A stretch of 64,000 nt of DNA from Aneurinibacillus tyrosinisolvens (GTDB taxonomy: Bacteria > Bacillota > Bacilli > Aneurinibacillales > Aneurinibacillaceae), in assembly GCF_001015055.1 (NCBI RefSeq), contig NZ_BBWZ01000026.1, positions 1 to 64,000 of the forward strand, read 5' to 3'. Below are positions 34,258 to 43,490 of the stretch, in pieces (position 1 is the first letter of the stretch; each line of letters opens with the position of its first letter). A model generated the notes under the pieces. It had not been told where the DNA came from. It did not search any database and was given only the letters and a program-made list of their open reading frames with translations. The translations under genes were made by a program, and so were the position numbers.

Positions 34258-35411
34258 TTAATAGCAATTTTTATAGATTTGCAATAAGTCTTCCTGCGTC
34301 GCCTTCCGCGGGTTAATATTGACGAGTGGGTTTCCTATGCTTTCTTCCGCCATCTGTTCCAAATAATCCTCGGTAACGCCTACGTCTGATAGGCGGGCCG
34401 GAATGCTAACATCACGGTTTAGCTGTTCAATGGCACTTACCGTTTTTTCCGCCGCCTCTGTTTTTGATAATCCTGATACCGATTCCCCTAGTAGCTCAGC
34501 GACATCCGCGTACTTATCGATCCGCGCAGGCAAATTGAATCTCGTCACATGCGGCAGCAGAATTGCGTTCGCTACCCCATGTGCGATATTAAAATGCGCG
34601 CCCAGCGGGTTGCACAACGAATGGCAAAGCCTAATTTCGCGTTGTTAAACGCAAGTCCGGCAATCAGGCTGGCTTCCAGCATTTTACTGCGCGCTTCCAA
34701 ATTTTCTCCCTGGTAGACTGCGGTACGGAGGTGCCTGCCAATTAGCGAAATCGCTTCTCTTGCCAGGGCATCGGTTACAGAATAGGACAGCTTCGAGGTA
34801 TATGACTCTACCGCATGGGTGAGCGCGTCAATGCCGGTCGCAGCGGTAACATGCGGAGGCATCGTAACCGTTAATTCCGCATCGATAATTGCCCATCTAG
34901 CGGCTACATTTCGCCCTCCGATTGAGTACTTTACCTTCTGCTCTGTATCCGTAAGCACAGTAACAGTCGTTACTTCGCTTCCTGTTCCCGCTGTGGTCGG
35001 AATCGCGATAACCGGGAGAATGGGAATTTCCACCTTGCCAACACCTTTAAAATCGGCAATCCTTCCTTCATTTGTTGCTAAAATACCAAATGCTTTCGCC
35101 GTATCAATTGAGCTGCCGCCGCCAATTGCAATTAATACATCGGGTGCTTCCTGCTGTAAAAACGCAAAACCTCCCTCCACCAGATGCTGCGTTGGATTTG
35201 GCTCGACACCATCAAAAATGCTGAATGCCAGGTTTACCTCCTGAAGCAGCTTTTCAAGTGGTGCAACGATACCTGCATTTCTAATTCCCTTGTCCGTTAC
35301 GATAAGCGCTTTTTTAAAACCTTCGCTCATCACAATTTCTTCTACCTTTTTTAGTGAACCGATTCCAAGATGAATCTCGGTTGGGCATAAAAATGAAGAA
35401 AACATTGGCAT
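34258..35411 (-). pseudogene. Iron-containing alcohol dehydrogenase, one-base frameshift
   Basis: This is a group III (Fe) alcohol dehydrogenase. The N-terminal 270 residues (34601-35411) include the NAD segment IAIGGGSSIDTAKAFG, TTAGTGSEVT and the first metal ligands in GIDALTHAVESY. The remaining 120 residues (34258-34630) contain the other ligands in HFNIAHGVANAILLPH. The two parts join as LGFAHSLCNPLGAHFN if one C is added to the CC complement of 34623-34624. The repaired protein has about 384 residues, the normal size, so the frameshift may be a sequencing error. In the island it could reduce or oxidise the aldehyde intermediate. Confidence 0.85.
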
Positions 35412-35417
35412 CCTCCT

Positions 35418-37118
35418 CTATTTAGTTCCCTTGCGCAGGCTGTCAATTGTCGCATTCACAGAGATGACATTCGGGTCGGTTACCACCTCAATTAAGGTTG
35501 GAACCTTTGCGGCAAGCGCTTTCTGTAACACAGGGATAAACTGGTCGTTTCTTTCCACTCGTTCGCCGTGCGCGCCAAATGCTTGTGCCAGCGCTACATA
35601 ATCCGGATTGGAAAGAGCAGTACCGATGACCCGTCCAGGGTAATTTCTTTCCTGATGCATCCGAATGGTGCCATACATGTTGTTATTAATCACAAGCGAA
35701 ATAATCGGTAGTTCATAGCGGAGCGCCGTTTCCAGCTCTTGTAGCGTCATCATAAATCCGCCATCTCCAGCGATTGAAATAACCGGACGATGCGGGAAGG
35801 CCAACTTGGCACCTACAGCCGCAGGTACGGAATAGCCCATCGCGCCGGAAGTTGGACCAAGATATGTCCTCGGCTGTTCAAACTGATAATAACGCTGAAT
35901 CCAGCCGGAGAAATTACCCGCATCGCTTGTCAGTACAGCATCCGGCGGAAGTGTTACCTGCAGGTCATAAACAAGCCCCTCTAAATTGACAAAGTCATCC
36001 CGGTACATCTGTTTCGGAAGAGACACTGTTTCGTATACTTCTCTTATTTCCTGACAGTACCGCAGACGCCCGGACGAAACAGCAGCCTCTTTATTCAGCT
36101 CTGCCAGCGCCTGAATTGCGAGCTTTGCATCGCTGACAATCCCGATAGCCGTATCATAAAACTTGCCGATTGCCTGTTCATCGATATCAATATGAATCAG
36201 CTTTGTTTCCGGCTGTATCAATGTATAGTTCTGCGTGACAATTTGCGAGAACTTCATGCCAATGGCCAAAATTACGTCTGCTTCTTTTACATAATCCAGC
36301 AAATCGGGATGCGGACCCAGCCCGATTTGTCCTGCATAATTCTTATGGCGATTCGGAAAAGCATCATGACGCCGGAAGCTTGTCATTACCGGAACGCCAA
36401 GCCGTTCAGATAGCTGGACCAGGTCATCCTGCGCATTCGTTGCCGTTACGCCACCGCCGACAATGATAAGCGGCTTTTTCGCACCTGCCAGCAATTCGTT
36501 TGCGGCTGCAAGCCTGCGCATATCCGGCGCTGGAGTGGAAGGCAGCATATGATTTTGAAACACGGCTTCTGCCTGCTGCTGCAGCATATCGACCGGCAGG
36601 CTAACCACAACGGGTCCTGGGCGCCCGGATTGGGCTACGCGAAATGCCCGATGGAGTAACTCCGGCACCCGTTTTGGGTCAGAAATTTCCACCGCCCATT
36701 TAGTAATGTGGCTGTAAAAATCACTCAAATCGACTTCCTGAAATCCTTCGCGTCCGCGAAAGCCCCGCTCTACCTGGCCAATTAAGGCAACCATGGGGGT
36801 TGAATCCTGAAAAGCGGTATGAATGCCAATGGCGAGATTCGCCGATCCGACCCCGCGCGTACCCATACAGACCCCTACCTTGCCCGATGCTTTTGCATAC
36901 GCTTCCGCCATAAAAGCGGCCCCGCCTTCATGGCGGGTTGAAATTAATTGAATGTCAGGGTAATCGTACATCGCATCCATTACCGGCAAAAAACTTTCCG
37001 CCGGTACACAAAACGCTTTCTCTACCCCTTCGCGCCGCAGTACTTCGACCACAGCCTGGCCTCCGGTCAACACCATTTTCTTCGTTTCAGTCGGCACTGT
37101 ATTTACATTCACCATCAT
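35418..37118 (-). CDS. Thiamine-diphosphate-dependent enzyme (acetolactate synthase-like)
   Basis: This is a TPP enzyme of the POX/ALS group, 566 residues in three domains. The N-terminal domain has the cofactor-activating glutamate in RHEGGAAFMAEAYAK. The central domain shows IIVGGGVTATNAQDD. The C-terminal domain has the TPP motif GDGGFMMTLQELETAL ending in VINNN. The isoleucine/valine biosynthetic small subunit is not nearby, so a catabolic decarboxylase or carboligase is more likely. The context (two 2-hydroxyacid dehydrogenases, aldehyde and alcohol dehydrogenases) suggests decarboxylation of a 2-oxoacid. GGAGGG precedes the tandem ATG-ATG start. Confidence 0.88.
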   Translation of the reverse strand: MMVNVNTVPTETKKMVLTGGQAVVEVLRREGVEKAFCVPAESFLPVMDAMYDYPDIQLISTRHEGGAAFMAEAYAKASGKVGVCMGTRGVGSANLAIGIHTAFQDSTPMVALIGQVERGFRGREGFQEVDLSDFYSHITKWAVEISDPKRVPELLHRAFRVAQSGRPGPVVVSLPVDMLQQQAEAVFQNHMLPSTPAPDMRRLAAANELLAGAKKPLIIVGGGVTATNAQDDLVQLSERLGVPVMTSFRRHDAFPNRHKNYAGQIGLGPHPDLLDYVKEADVILAIGMKFSQIVTQNYTLIQPETKLIHIDIDEQAIGKFYDTAIGIVSDAKLAIQALAELNKEAAVSSGRLRYCQEIREVYETVSLPKQMYRDDFVNLEGLVYDLQVTLPPDAVLTSDAGNFSGWIQRYYQFEQPRTYLGPTSGAMGYSVPAAVGAKLAFPHRPVISIAGDGGFMMTLQELETALRYELPIISLVINNNMYGTIRMHQERNYPGRVIGTALSNPDYVALAQAFGAHGERVERNDQFIPVLQKALAAKVPTLIEVVTDPNVISVNATIDSLRKGTK

Positions 37119-37130
37119 TGTCCCTCCTTC

Positions 37131-38192
37131 TCAGGTTAGTGAAATCGCAAAGTCTTCTGTCTCAACACCATATTTCTTTCCCAGCCGCTGTAGTTCTTCA
37201 TAGATAGCCCGGCTTAACGGAACGCCTTCGGCTGCGCATCTTTCCCGCTTCAATTGTTCAATCTCGCCCGGCATATATACACGGTCATACCCCGGCGCGG
37301 CTGGACTTTCCACAGTTTGCTTAACACGCTGGTCCATTCGATCTTTAAATTGCTGCACATCCATGAAACTGGAAATATCAAACACGATAAACAAGTGGCC
37401 AAGCTGCTGTGGCGCCGGATCATCATACATCCGCGGTACGTCTTCACCGAACAGCGCGTTTGTCATCACCCCGCTCATGATATCGATCATCATCGCCAGG
37501 CCTGATCCTTTGGCGCCAAATGGAAGCAGAAATCCTTTTAGTGCCTCTTCGGCGTCTGTCGTAGGCTCCCCATCAACTGTTATCGCCCAGCCTTCAGGGA
37601 TCGCCGCTTTGTTTTTAACAGCGAGGTTGATTTTTCCGCGCGCCACATTGCTGGTCGCCATGTCAAGCGTCACCGGATGACGGTGGGTCGGCACGGAAAC
37701 CGCAATGGGGTTTGTGCCAAGCGTTGGCTTTTTCGAACCCCAGGCTACCATTAGCGGTGAAGCATTGGTCTGCACAATCCCAAGGCAATCCGCCTGTGCT
37801 GCCATCCGTGCAAAATAAGCAGCCGTACCAAAATGGTTTGAGTTATTCACCCCGACAAACGCGCTGCCATATTTTTTCGCTTTCTCAATCGCTTTTTCCA
37901 TGGCTATTTTTCCCGCATATTGCCCCCAGCCATTGTTTGCATCATACAAGGCGGTTGTTTCCCGCTCCCTGATAACTGTGAGGTTTGTTTTATTATTAAT
38001 TACGCCGTTTTCGAGCCGTGTAAGGTAATCAGCTAAACGGGTTACCCCATGTGAATCGACACCTGTCAGGTTCGCATCCACTAAATTATCAGCGACCGCT
38101 TCCGCCTCTTCCAGCGGCAGGGAAGCTTTACGCAAAATTTGGCGGCAATGCTCCTTCAGAGAGTCCACCGGTACATAGATAGGCTGCATCAT
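37131..38192 (-). CDS. Malate/L-lactate (Ldh2/ComC) family dehydrogenase
   Basis: This NAD(P)-dependent oxidoreductase belongs to the Ldh_2 family (malate, sulfolactate, ureidoglycolate, 2,3-diketogulonate enzymes). It has about 353 residues, with the catalytic histidine in GVDSHGVTRLADY, the coenzyme segment VAWGSKKPTLGTNPIA and GFLLPFGAKGSGLAMMIDI. I start at the ATG pair 38192/38189 behind GAGGGAG; the frame extends to 38252 without a site. It is the first gene of the leftward unit 38.2-31.8 kb, and an operator-like dyad lies 75 bases upstream. Confidence 0.9.
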   Translation of the reverse strand: MMQPIYVPVDSLKEHCRQILRKASLPLEEAEAVADNLVDANLTGVDSHGVTRLADYLTRLENGVINNKTNLTVIRERETTALYDANNGWGQYAGKIAMEKAIEKAKKYGSAFVGVNNSNHFGTAAYFARMAAQADCLGIVQTNASPLMVAWGSKKPTLGTNPIAVSVPTHRHPVTLDMATSNVARGKINLAVKNKAAIPEGWAITVDGEPTTDAEEALKGFLLPFGAKGSGLAMMIDIMSGVMTNALFGEDVPRMYDDPAPQQLGHLFIVFDISSFMDVQQFKDRMDQRVKQTVESPAAPGYDRVYMPGEIEQLKRERCAAEGVPLSRAIYEELQRLGKKYGVETEDFAISLT

Positions 38193-38263
38193 TTTTCTCC
38201 CTCTTTTCCTGTTATGTATAACGATAAAACAATAATAAATGAAGAAATTCATCCTAGTATTTT

Positions 38264-38287
38264 TTATCTGATATATTACATAATATA
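38264..38287. promoter_or_regulatory. Candidate GntR operator upstream of the hydroxyacid unit (site B)
   Basis: ATCTGATATATTA (38266-38278) is identical to 13 bases of the near-perfect palindrome at 42731-42752. It is followed by CATAAT and lies 75 bases upstream of the first gene of the leftward unit. Confidence 0.45.
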
Positions 38288-38321
38288 GTTTATTTTTAGA
38301 AAAATCAATCTTTCATTACAA

Positions 38322-38378
38322 TAAAAAAAGATCCGCCACGGTACCTCTCTTCAGAATACCCGGATGTTTGGCGGACCG
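38322..38378 (-). terminator. Terminator after tctA
   Basis: On the minus strand a GTCCGCCA arm pairs with TGGCGGAT across a loop of about 30 bases, followed by TTTTTTTATT. It separates the Tct transporter genes from the downstream dehydrogenase unit. Confidence 0.75.
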
Positions 38379-38393
38379 GTTTAGATAATCAGT

Positions 38394-39899
38394 TTACATT
38401 TCCACGTCACTAGCAATGATAAATTTCGTTTTCCTTATTCTCAAAACAAAACTAACAATGAGAATGATGATAGAAAGGATTAATAACCCGCCTGAAATGG
38501 GACGCTGAAAAAGTTCCATAAAATTACCGTTAAATAACTTAAGTGATTGCAATAAAGAACTCTCCATCAAGCGGCCTAAAACAAACGTTAAGACGATGGG
38601 TGCCATAGGAATATCCAGCTTTTTCATAAAATAACCCATGATGCCGAATCCCATCATTACCCCTACATCCCATAGACTATTACTTACACTATACGCGCCC
38701 AAAACCGAAATGGCCAAAATCAAGGGATACAATAACTTGCCTGGGATCATGGCAATTTTAGCCCATAATCCTGCCATAGGTAAATTCATGAATAATAGAA
38801 TCAAGTTTCCGACAAACATACTGGCAATGATTGCCCAGACAAGCTCTGGATTGCTTTGGAATAAAATAGGCCCCGGCGTTAATCCATGCATCATAAAGGC
38901 GCCCAGGAGGACGGCAATCGTAGGTGAACTCGGCAATCCCAAAGTAAATAAAGGAATGAGAGCAGCCCCACAATAGGAATTATTTGCGGTTTCAGGTCCG
39001 GCAACACCCTCGATGGCCCCCTGTCCGAACCTGGAAGGATCTTTGGCTAACTTCTTTTCCAAAGAATAAGAGAGGATAGCCGGAATTACAGAGTTCGAGC
39101 CTGGAATAAGCCCAATTAAAAAGCCGAGTCCAGTTCCCCTTCCAATAGCTCCCATGGTCGGTTTCCATTCACCACGCCTTGGCAGCAATCCTTCGACCTT
39201 TGGAATTTTTTCGGCCCTGGTTATGCTTTCCAGCCCTATTAATATCTCAGAAAGGCCAAACAACCCCATGGCTACGGTAACAAAATCAAAACCATTCATT
39301 AAGTGAGGATCCCCAAATGTAAATCGAGCGGTACCGGAAACCGGGTCCATCCCAAAAAGGGACAATGACAAACCTAGAACGGCGGCCGTCATTCCGCGTA
39401 TAATCGATTTTCCCATCAAGCCTATGACCATAATTAACCCTAGCACCATCAAAGCAAAAAACTCCGGAGGACCAAAACGCAAAGCGAACTCTGCCAATGG
39501 AGGGCCTACAAATGCCAAACCGATAATGGAAATTGTACCACCGATAAAGGACCCAATCCCCGCTACTCCGAGAGCAACTCCTGCCCTTCCTTGCCTGGCA
39601 AGAGGATATCCATCAAGACAGGTGATGACAGAAGCGGCTTCACCCGGCGTGTTAATAAGAACCGATGTAATGGTTCCTCCGTACATTGAGCCGTAGTAAA
39701 TACCTGACAGCATGATAATAGCGGAAACAGGTTCCATTCCAAAGGTGATGGGGAGCAGAAGAGCCGTTCCTGTCGTAGGGCCAAGTCCCGGCAAAATCCC
39801 GACGAGCATTCCTACCGACACACCGGCTAAACAGTACAGAAGATTCCACCATGTTAGAGCGGTCTCGAATCCTTGAATCAATTGAAAAAATGACTCCAT
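38394..39899 (-). CDS. Tripartite tricarboxylate transporter large permease (TctA)
   Basis: This is the large membrane subunit of a TTT-family carboxylate importer, 501 residues with about twelve helices. Family motifs are GILPGLGPTTGTALLLPITF, the central GLIPGSNSVIPAILSYSLEK and NNSYCGAALIPLFTLGLP. It works with TctB and the extracytoplasmic TctC. Thirteen bases separate it from tctB. The substrate is likely a hydroxy- or dicarboxylate, given the neighbouring 2-hydroxyacid dehydrogenases. Confidence 0.94.
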   Translation of the reverse strand: MESFFQLIQGFETALTWWNLLYCLAGVSVGMLVGILPGLGPTTGTALLLPITFGMEPVSAIIMLSGIYYGSMYGGTITSVLINTPGEAASVITCLDGYPLARQGRAGVALGVAGIGSFIGGTISIIGLAFVGPPLAEFALRFGPPEFFALMVLGLIMVIGLMGKSIIRGMTAAVLGLSLSLFGMDPVSGTARFTFGDPHLMNGFDFVTVAMGLFGLSEILIGLESITRAEKIPKVEGLLPRRGEWKPTMGAIGRGTGLGFLIGLIPGSNSVIPAILSYSLEKKLAKDPSRFGQGAIEGVAGPETANNSYCGAALIPLFTLGLPSSPTIAVLLGAFMMHGLTPGPILFQSNPELVWAIIASMFVGNLILLFMNLPMAGLWAKIAMIPGKLLYPLILAISVLGAYSVSNSLWDVGVMMGFGIMGYFMKKLDIPMAPIVLTFVLGRLMESSLLQSLKLFNGNFMELFQRPISGGLLILSIIILIVSFVLRIRKTKFIIASDVEM

Positions 39900-39912
39900 T
39901 GACGTCTCCTCC

Positions 39913-40368
39913 TTACCATCCGAATGCGTTCACAGGCAGCGGTACTCCCAAAAGCGTGTAAAAAACAATAAACAATAAAATAGATGCACCCGCTGAAATA
40001 CCGAGCCCCCAGTACCACTTAAATTCACGAACAAGCAGCAGGAATAGCAAAAGAGTACAGGCGATCACAAATCCTGTTGTATTGACAATAATCATAAATA
40101 ACAGGATTACACCCAGGGCGGTTAGAACGCCCCCAAGCTCCCGCCCTTTGGGCAAAATATCCTTAACTAAAACCACTTCTTTACGAACGCATTCAAACAT
40201 ATAGAGAATCGATAAAACAATTAATGCTCCGCTTAACCACATCGGAAGCAGGCCAGGCCCCGGTCCAAGATTCGTGTAATAATCGTAATCAAAGGAAAGC
40301 CAAAAAATGACACAAGAATAAATAAGAATGACCAATCCAGCGATAATCCCTGCGTTTATCTTTCTCAC
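39913..40368 (-). CDS. Tripartite tricarboxylate transporter small permease (TctB)
   Basis: This 151-residue protein has four predicted helices, the usual small subunit of TTT transporters. It shows LGPGPGLLPMWLSGALIVLS, the typical first periplasmic motif, and a C-terminal pair of helices (YTLLGVPLPVNAFGW). It is encoded between tctC and tctA, with a terminator-like hairpin separating it from tctC, which would make the permease less abundant than the binding protein. Confidence 0.9.
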   Translation of the reverse strand: MRKINAGIIAGLVILIYSCVIFWLSFDYDYYTNLGPGPGLLPMWLSGALIVLSILYMFECVRKEVVLVKDILPKGRELGGVLTALGVILLFMIIVNTTGFVIACTLLLFLLLVREFKWYWGLGISAGASILLFIVFYTLLGVPLPVNAFGW

Positions 40369-40506
40369 CTAAACACTCCTTTGGAAATTCTCAGATTGTG
40401 TTGGACTGAGCATGATTAAGTATCCGCTTTCATTTTATAGGCTGTGTTACCATTCCAAATCGCCACGTCGCTCCCTCCCCTTTCACTTTCATCTTCCGAA
40501 GAAAAC

Positions 40507-40530
40507 AAAGGCTGAGAAAACTCAGCCTTT
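40507..40530 (-). terminator. Hairpin between tctC and tctB
   Basis: AAAGGCTGAG and CTCAGCCTTT form a perfect 10-bp stem with an AAAA loop (TTTT in the transcript), followed by TTTGTTTTCTT. It may attenuate read-through so that the binding protein is made in excess over the permeases. Confidence 0.8.
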
Positions 40531-40545
40531 GCGGTTCTGGCTTTA

Positions 40546-41580
40546 CTACTTTTTAAGCCCAAGTTCCGGAATAAGCTTTCCAAAACTCTCATGACTATCC
40601 TCAATTAGCTTTTTAAAGCCTTCTGAATCTTTAACCACAAGGCCAAGCCCATTCTTTTTCATGTAAGTTTTAAATTCTTCTTCCTCCGCACCTTTCATAA
40701 AGGCGTCAGTTAGTACTTTTACGACATCATCCGGCGTGTCCTTCGGTACTACAACACCACGCCACGGACCTACATACGTTGCTTTAATACCGGTTTCTTC
40801 TTCGAGCGTTTTAACGCCCGGCAGCGCCTCTGAAGGCTGAGCATCAATAATGGCCAGTGTCTTTAATTTGCCTGCTTCAACCTGTGCCTTTACTTCCGCC
40901 GGGCTAACCGGAACCGCATCAATATGGCCGCCCATCAATGCCATTACCGCAGGTTTACCCCCGTCGAACGGCACATGGTTAAACGTTACACCTGCAGCTT
41001 TTTCAACCGCCGCTGCAGCAAGGTGCCAGATTGAACCGACGCCAGAGTTCCCCATTTTTACCTTTCCAGGATTTGCTTTCGCATAGTCTAAAAACTCTTT
41101 CACATTTTTATAAGGAGCATCCGCCCGAACAGTAATTGCTGCCGGGTCAAAATTTATTTGCGCAATCGGCTTAAAATCTTTATATGTTACCTGGGATAGA
41201 TTCATATGCGGCAATGTGGTCAACTCTACCGTGGCCATCGTTACCATATATCCATCCGGATTAGATTTAGCCCCTTCGGTCATTCCTATTGCTCCACCAC
41301 CGCCGGGCTTATTCACAACCACAATTGGCTTTCCAAGATGCTTTTCCGCTGCTTTGGCCAGAGCGCGTGCCGTCGAATCAGTCCCCCCGCCTGCTGCGTG
41401 AGGCACGAGCAGTGTGACACTGCGTTTTGGAAAGCCGGTTCCTCCGGATGCGGCCTTTTCCGCTGTTCCCCCTGCGGCTTGCCCGCCGGTAGTTGTTCCA
41501 CCGCCGCCGCCACAGGCAGTCAACGCTAACATTCCAACCAAGGCGGCAGAAACGGTAAAGCTTTTCCATATGTTCTTCAT
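40546..41580 (-). CDS. Tripartite tricarboxylate transporter substrate-binding lipoprotein (TctC/Bug)
   Basis: This is the extracytoplasmic receptor of the Bug/TctC family, 344 residues. The signal peptide ends in the lipobox LALTAC, followed by a Gly/Thr/Ala-rich linker. The mature domain begins FPKRSVTLLVPHAAGGGTD, the carboxylate-binding loop of Bug proteins, and continues VVVNKPGGGGAIGMTE. GGGGGG lies before ATG 41580. It is the first Tct gene, 27 bases after the TRAP binding-protein gene. Confidence 0.93.
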   Translation of the reverse strand: MKNIWKSFTVSAALVGMLALTACGGGGGTTTGGQAAGGTAEKAASGGTGFPKRSVTLLVPHAAGGGTDSTARALAKAAEKHLGKPIVVVNKPGGGGAIGMTEGAKSNPDGYMVTMATVELTTLPHMNLSQVTYKDFKPIAQINFDPAAITVRADAPYKNVKEFLDYAKANPGKVKMGNSGVGSIWHLAAAAVEKAAGVTFNHVPFDGGKPAVMALMGGHIDAVPVSPAEVKAQVEAGKLKTLAIIDAQPSEALPGVKTLEEETGIKATYVGPWRGVVVPKDTPDDVVKVLTDAFMKGAEEEEFKTYMKKNGLGLVVKDSEGFKKLIEDSHESFGKLIPELGLKK

Positions 41581-41606
41581 GTTATACCCCCCTTTTATTT
41601 GGTAAA

Positions 41607-42652
41607 TTAGTTTGCTTCCGCTTTAATTCTTTCTCTCATTTCTTTAGCCCAGCCGAACTTCTGAAAGATTTCATCATACAAAGGCTGCGCTGCTTGTTCC
41701 ATTTGGCTTCGGAATTCATCACTTGGTGTTGTGAACTTAATCTTATGTTCTTGCAAAAACTTTTTGTCCGCTTCATAACTCTTCTCAAGCAGGTCAAACT
41801 CGTAATCAGCCGCTGTTTTTGATGCTTCTTCAATCACTTTTTGCTGTTCCGGTGTCAGGCTTTTCCAGAGCTTGCTGTTGATAATATAGATGTTCGGGCT
41901 GAACATATGCTGGGATTCGAGCACATCACTCTGTACTTCGTACCATCCAGATGCGCGGAGTGTAGCGATTGGGTTTTCCTGGCCATCAACAACCTTCTGT
42001 TCCAATGCGGGGAATACTTCGGAAATCGGCATCGGTGTAACATTGACTCCCAACAGCTTACCTAATGTGATGTAGTTCGGAACGTTCGGCACTCGGATAC
42101 GCAGCCCTTTGAAGTCTTCTATTTTCGCAATCGTTCTGTTGGAAGAGAACATTCTGAAACCGTTTGCACTCCAGGCCAGCGGATGAACACCATGCTTTGG
42201 TTCAAGATCAGCCGCCAGTTCTTGTCCAATCGGTCCATTCAGTACCTTCTTTACGTGATTAAAATCTTTAAACAGGAAGGGCCATTCAGGAACCTGCATT
42301 TTTTCTACGTCTGATTGCATGCTCATGCCCGAAATCCCCATCTCAATCGTGCCATTGCGCACACCGTCGTAAAATTCCTTTTCAGCGCCTAATTTGTTGT
42401 TATCGAATATTTCTACCTTTAAGGTACCGCCTGATTTTTCCTCCACCATTGGTTTAAATTTCTCACGGAGGGCGACATTTTGCGGATGGTCTGCCGCAAA
42501 AAAGTTCGCCACTTTAATCGTATGCTGCTTTTTTTCCTGGCCCCCCTGTGAGCCTGCTGTTGTTGCTTTCTCCCACTCCCGCACCCTGCCACGAGGAGTG
42601 CCCCGCTAAGAAGCAATGCTCCCACGGCGTTCCGCTTCTTGATTGCCTTCAT
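41607..42652 (-). pseudogene. TRAP transporter substrate-binding protein (DctP), one-base frameshift
   Basis: This is a DctP-family extracytoplasmic receptor. Residues 1-26 (42575-42652) are a lipoprotein signal with the lipobox LLVAGC. The main domain (from 42570 leftwards) shows HTIKVANFFAADHPQN, FDNNKLGAEKEFYDGVRNG and the carboxylate-binding region EDFKGLRIRVPN. The frames join as CGSGEKATTAG if one base is added to the GGG run (complement of 42572-42574), which restores about 348 residues. The DctQ and DctM permeases are absent, so it is an orphan receptor beside a TTT transporter. Confidence 0.85.
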
Positions 42653-42716
42653 TCTTATTTCCTCCTCCAGTTTTGTTTCTTATTTGTTATCATTCTTGCT
42701 CTATTAATAATTAAAA

Positions 42717-42756
42717 ATCTAATGTATTACATAATCTGATATATTAGATTATATTT
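42717..42756. promoter_or_regulatory. Double dyad operator upstream of the transporter unit (site C)
   Basis: Two overlapping dyads are seen: ATGTATTACAT within 42717-42733, and ATAATCTGATATATTAGATT extended by AT (42731-42752, 21 of 22 bases symmetrical apart from one pair). Both carry the ATCTnAT half-site also found at sites B and D. They lie about 65-105 bases before the TRAP binding-protein start codon. Confidence 0.55.
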
Positions 42757-42793
42757 ATTATTTTTACAATAGTCAATAAATTTTAACAATAAA

Positions 42794-42824
42794 TTAAGGG
42801 GCAGTTAACGCCCTGCCCCCTTAA
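42794..42824 (-). terminator. Terminator after the NIPSNAP gene
   Basis: TTAAGGGGCAG and CTGCCCCCTTAA arms form an 11-bp stem with one bulge, followed on the minus strand by TTTATTG. It lies between the NIPSNAP gene and the operator region of the transporter unit. Confidence 0.65.
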
Positions 42825-42867
42825 TCGTACTCTATCTACTTCGCTTCCCTTTATTCAGATGTCACGC

Positions 42868-43182
42868 TTATTTAATAGGCGAAAAAGCAGCCGGATATAA
42901 AATTTTTGATTCCTGCTTTTCCAGTAAAGGCATTGCCTTTGGAATGAACTCTTCCAGCCATTCAGGATCGCTATATAGCGCCTTCCTTCTTTCGGCACGT
43001 AAATCAAGACTCTCGTATTCCCAAATATGGATGATTTGATTTAACTCACCAATTTCGGTATACCAATAGCCAACTAATTTAGCGTATTTTGAAATGATAG
43101 CTAGCCCAATTTCCTCAAAAAGCTGGAGGTATTCCTGAGTTTTCCCAATTTTAACCGAGTACGTTCTCATTTCGTGAATCAT
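42868..43182 (-). CDS. NIPSNAP family protein
   Basis: This is a 104-residue alpha-beta barrel protein of the NIPSNAP/dimeric ferredoxin-like family. The opening MIHEMRTYSVKIGKTQEYLQ and the central IGELNQIIHIWEYESLDLRAERR are typical. Bacterial members are often found beside catabolic oxidoreductases, but their reaction is unknown. AAGGAGG precedes ATG 43182. It follows the iron alcohol dehydrogenase remnant directly, and both lie under operator-like site D. Confidence 0.85.
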   Translation of the reverse strand: MIHEMRTYSVKIGKTQEYLQLFEEIGLAIISKYAKLVGYWYTEIGELNQIIHIWEYESLDLRAERRKALYSDPEWLEEFIPKAMPLLEKQESKILYPAAFSPIK

Positions 43183-43202
43183 GTTTTTCCTCCTTATAGT
43201 TA

Positions 43203-43405
43203 TGCTAGAACGCCACGATAAGAGCGCTCAATGATACCTTCTATATCCTTAGCCGTGGTAAGTTTCGGATTGACATGCCCTTGTCAGTCACAATGGCTAC
43301 TCTTTTCGCATTCATCTCCTTCACCATTTCTCCTATTTTTTGAGAGACACCCACCCCGCATTCCACTTGGGTCGGGATTAAAAACGTATAAGGTACGGGT
43401 GCCAT
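43203..43405 (-). pseudogene. Iron-containing alcohol dehydrogenase remnant (internal deletion)
   Basis: A good ribosome site (GAGGAGGAATGG) and ATG 43405 start a normal Fe-alcohol-dehydrogenase N-terminus (PYTFLIPTQVECGVG, then KRVAIVTDKG). After about 50 residues the sequence jumps to the last 20 residues of the family (NPKLTTAKDIEGIIERSYRG) in another frame. All NAD- and metal-binding parts are missing. Its intact counterpart may be the gene at 34258. Confidence 0.85.
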
Positions 43406-43490
43406 TTTCCATTCCTCCTCAATATTTCCTGAATCTGACCTCTGATTAGATGGTATCAATTTTTCGATATAGTTTCAATAATTAAAATTT

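Noticed and set aside
35418..37118. Biosynthetic acetolactate synthase (ilvB)
   Set aside because: There is no ilvN or other ilv gene nearby, and the neighbours are catabolic dehydrogenases and carboxylate transporters.
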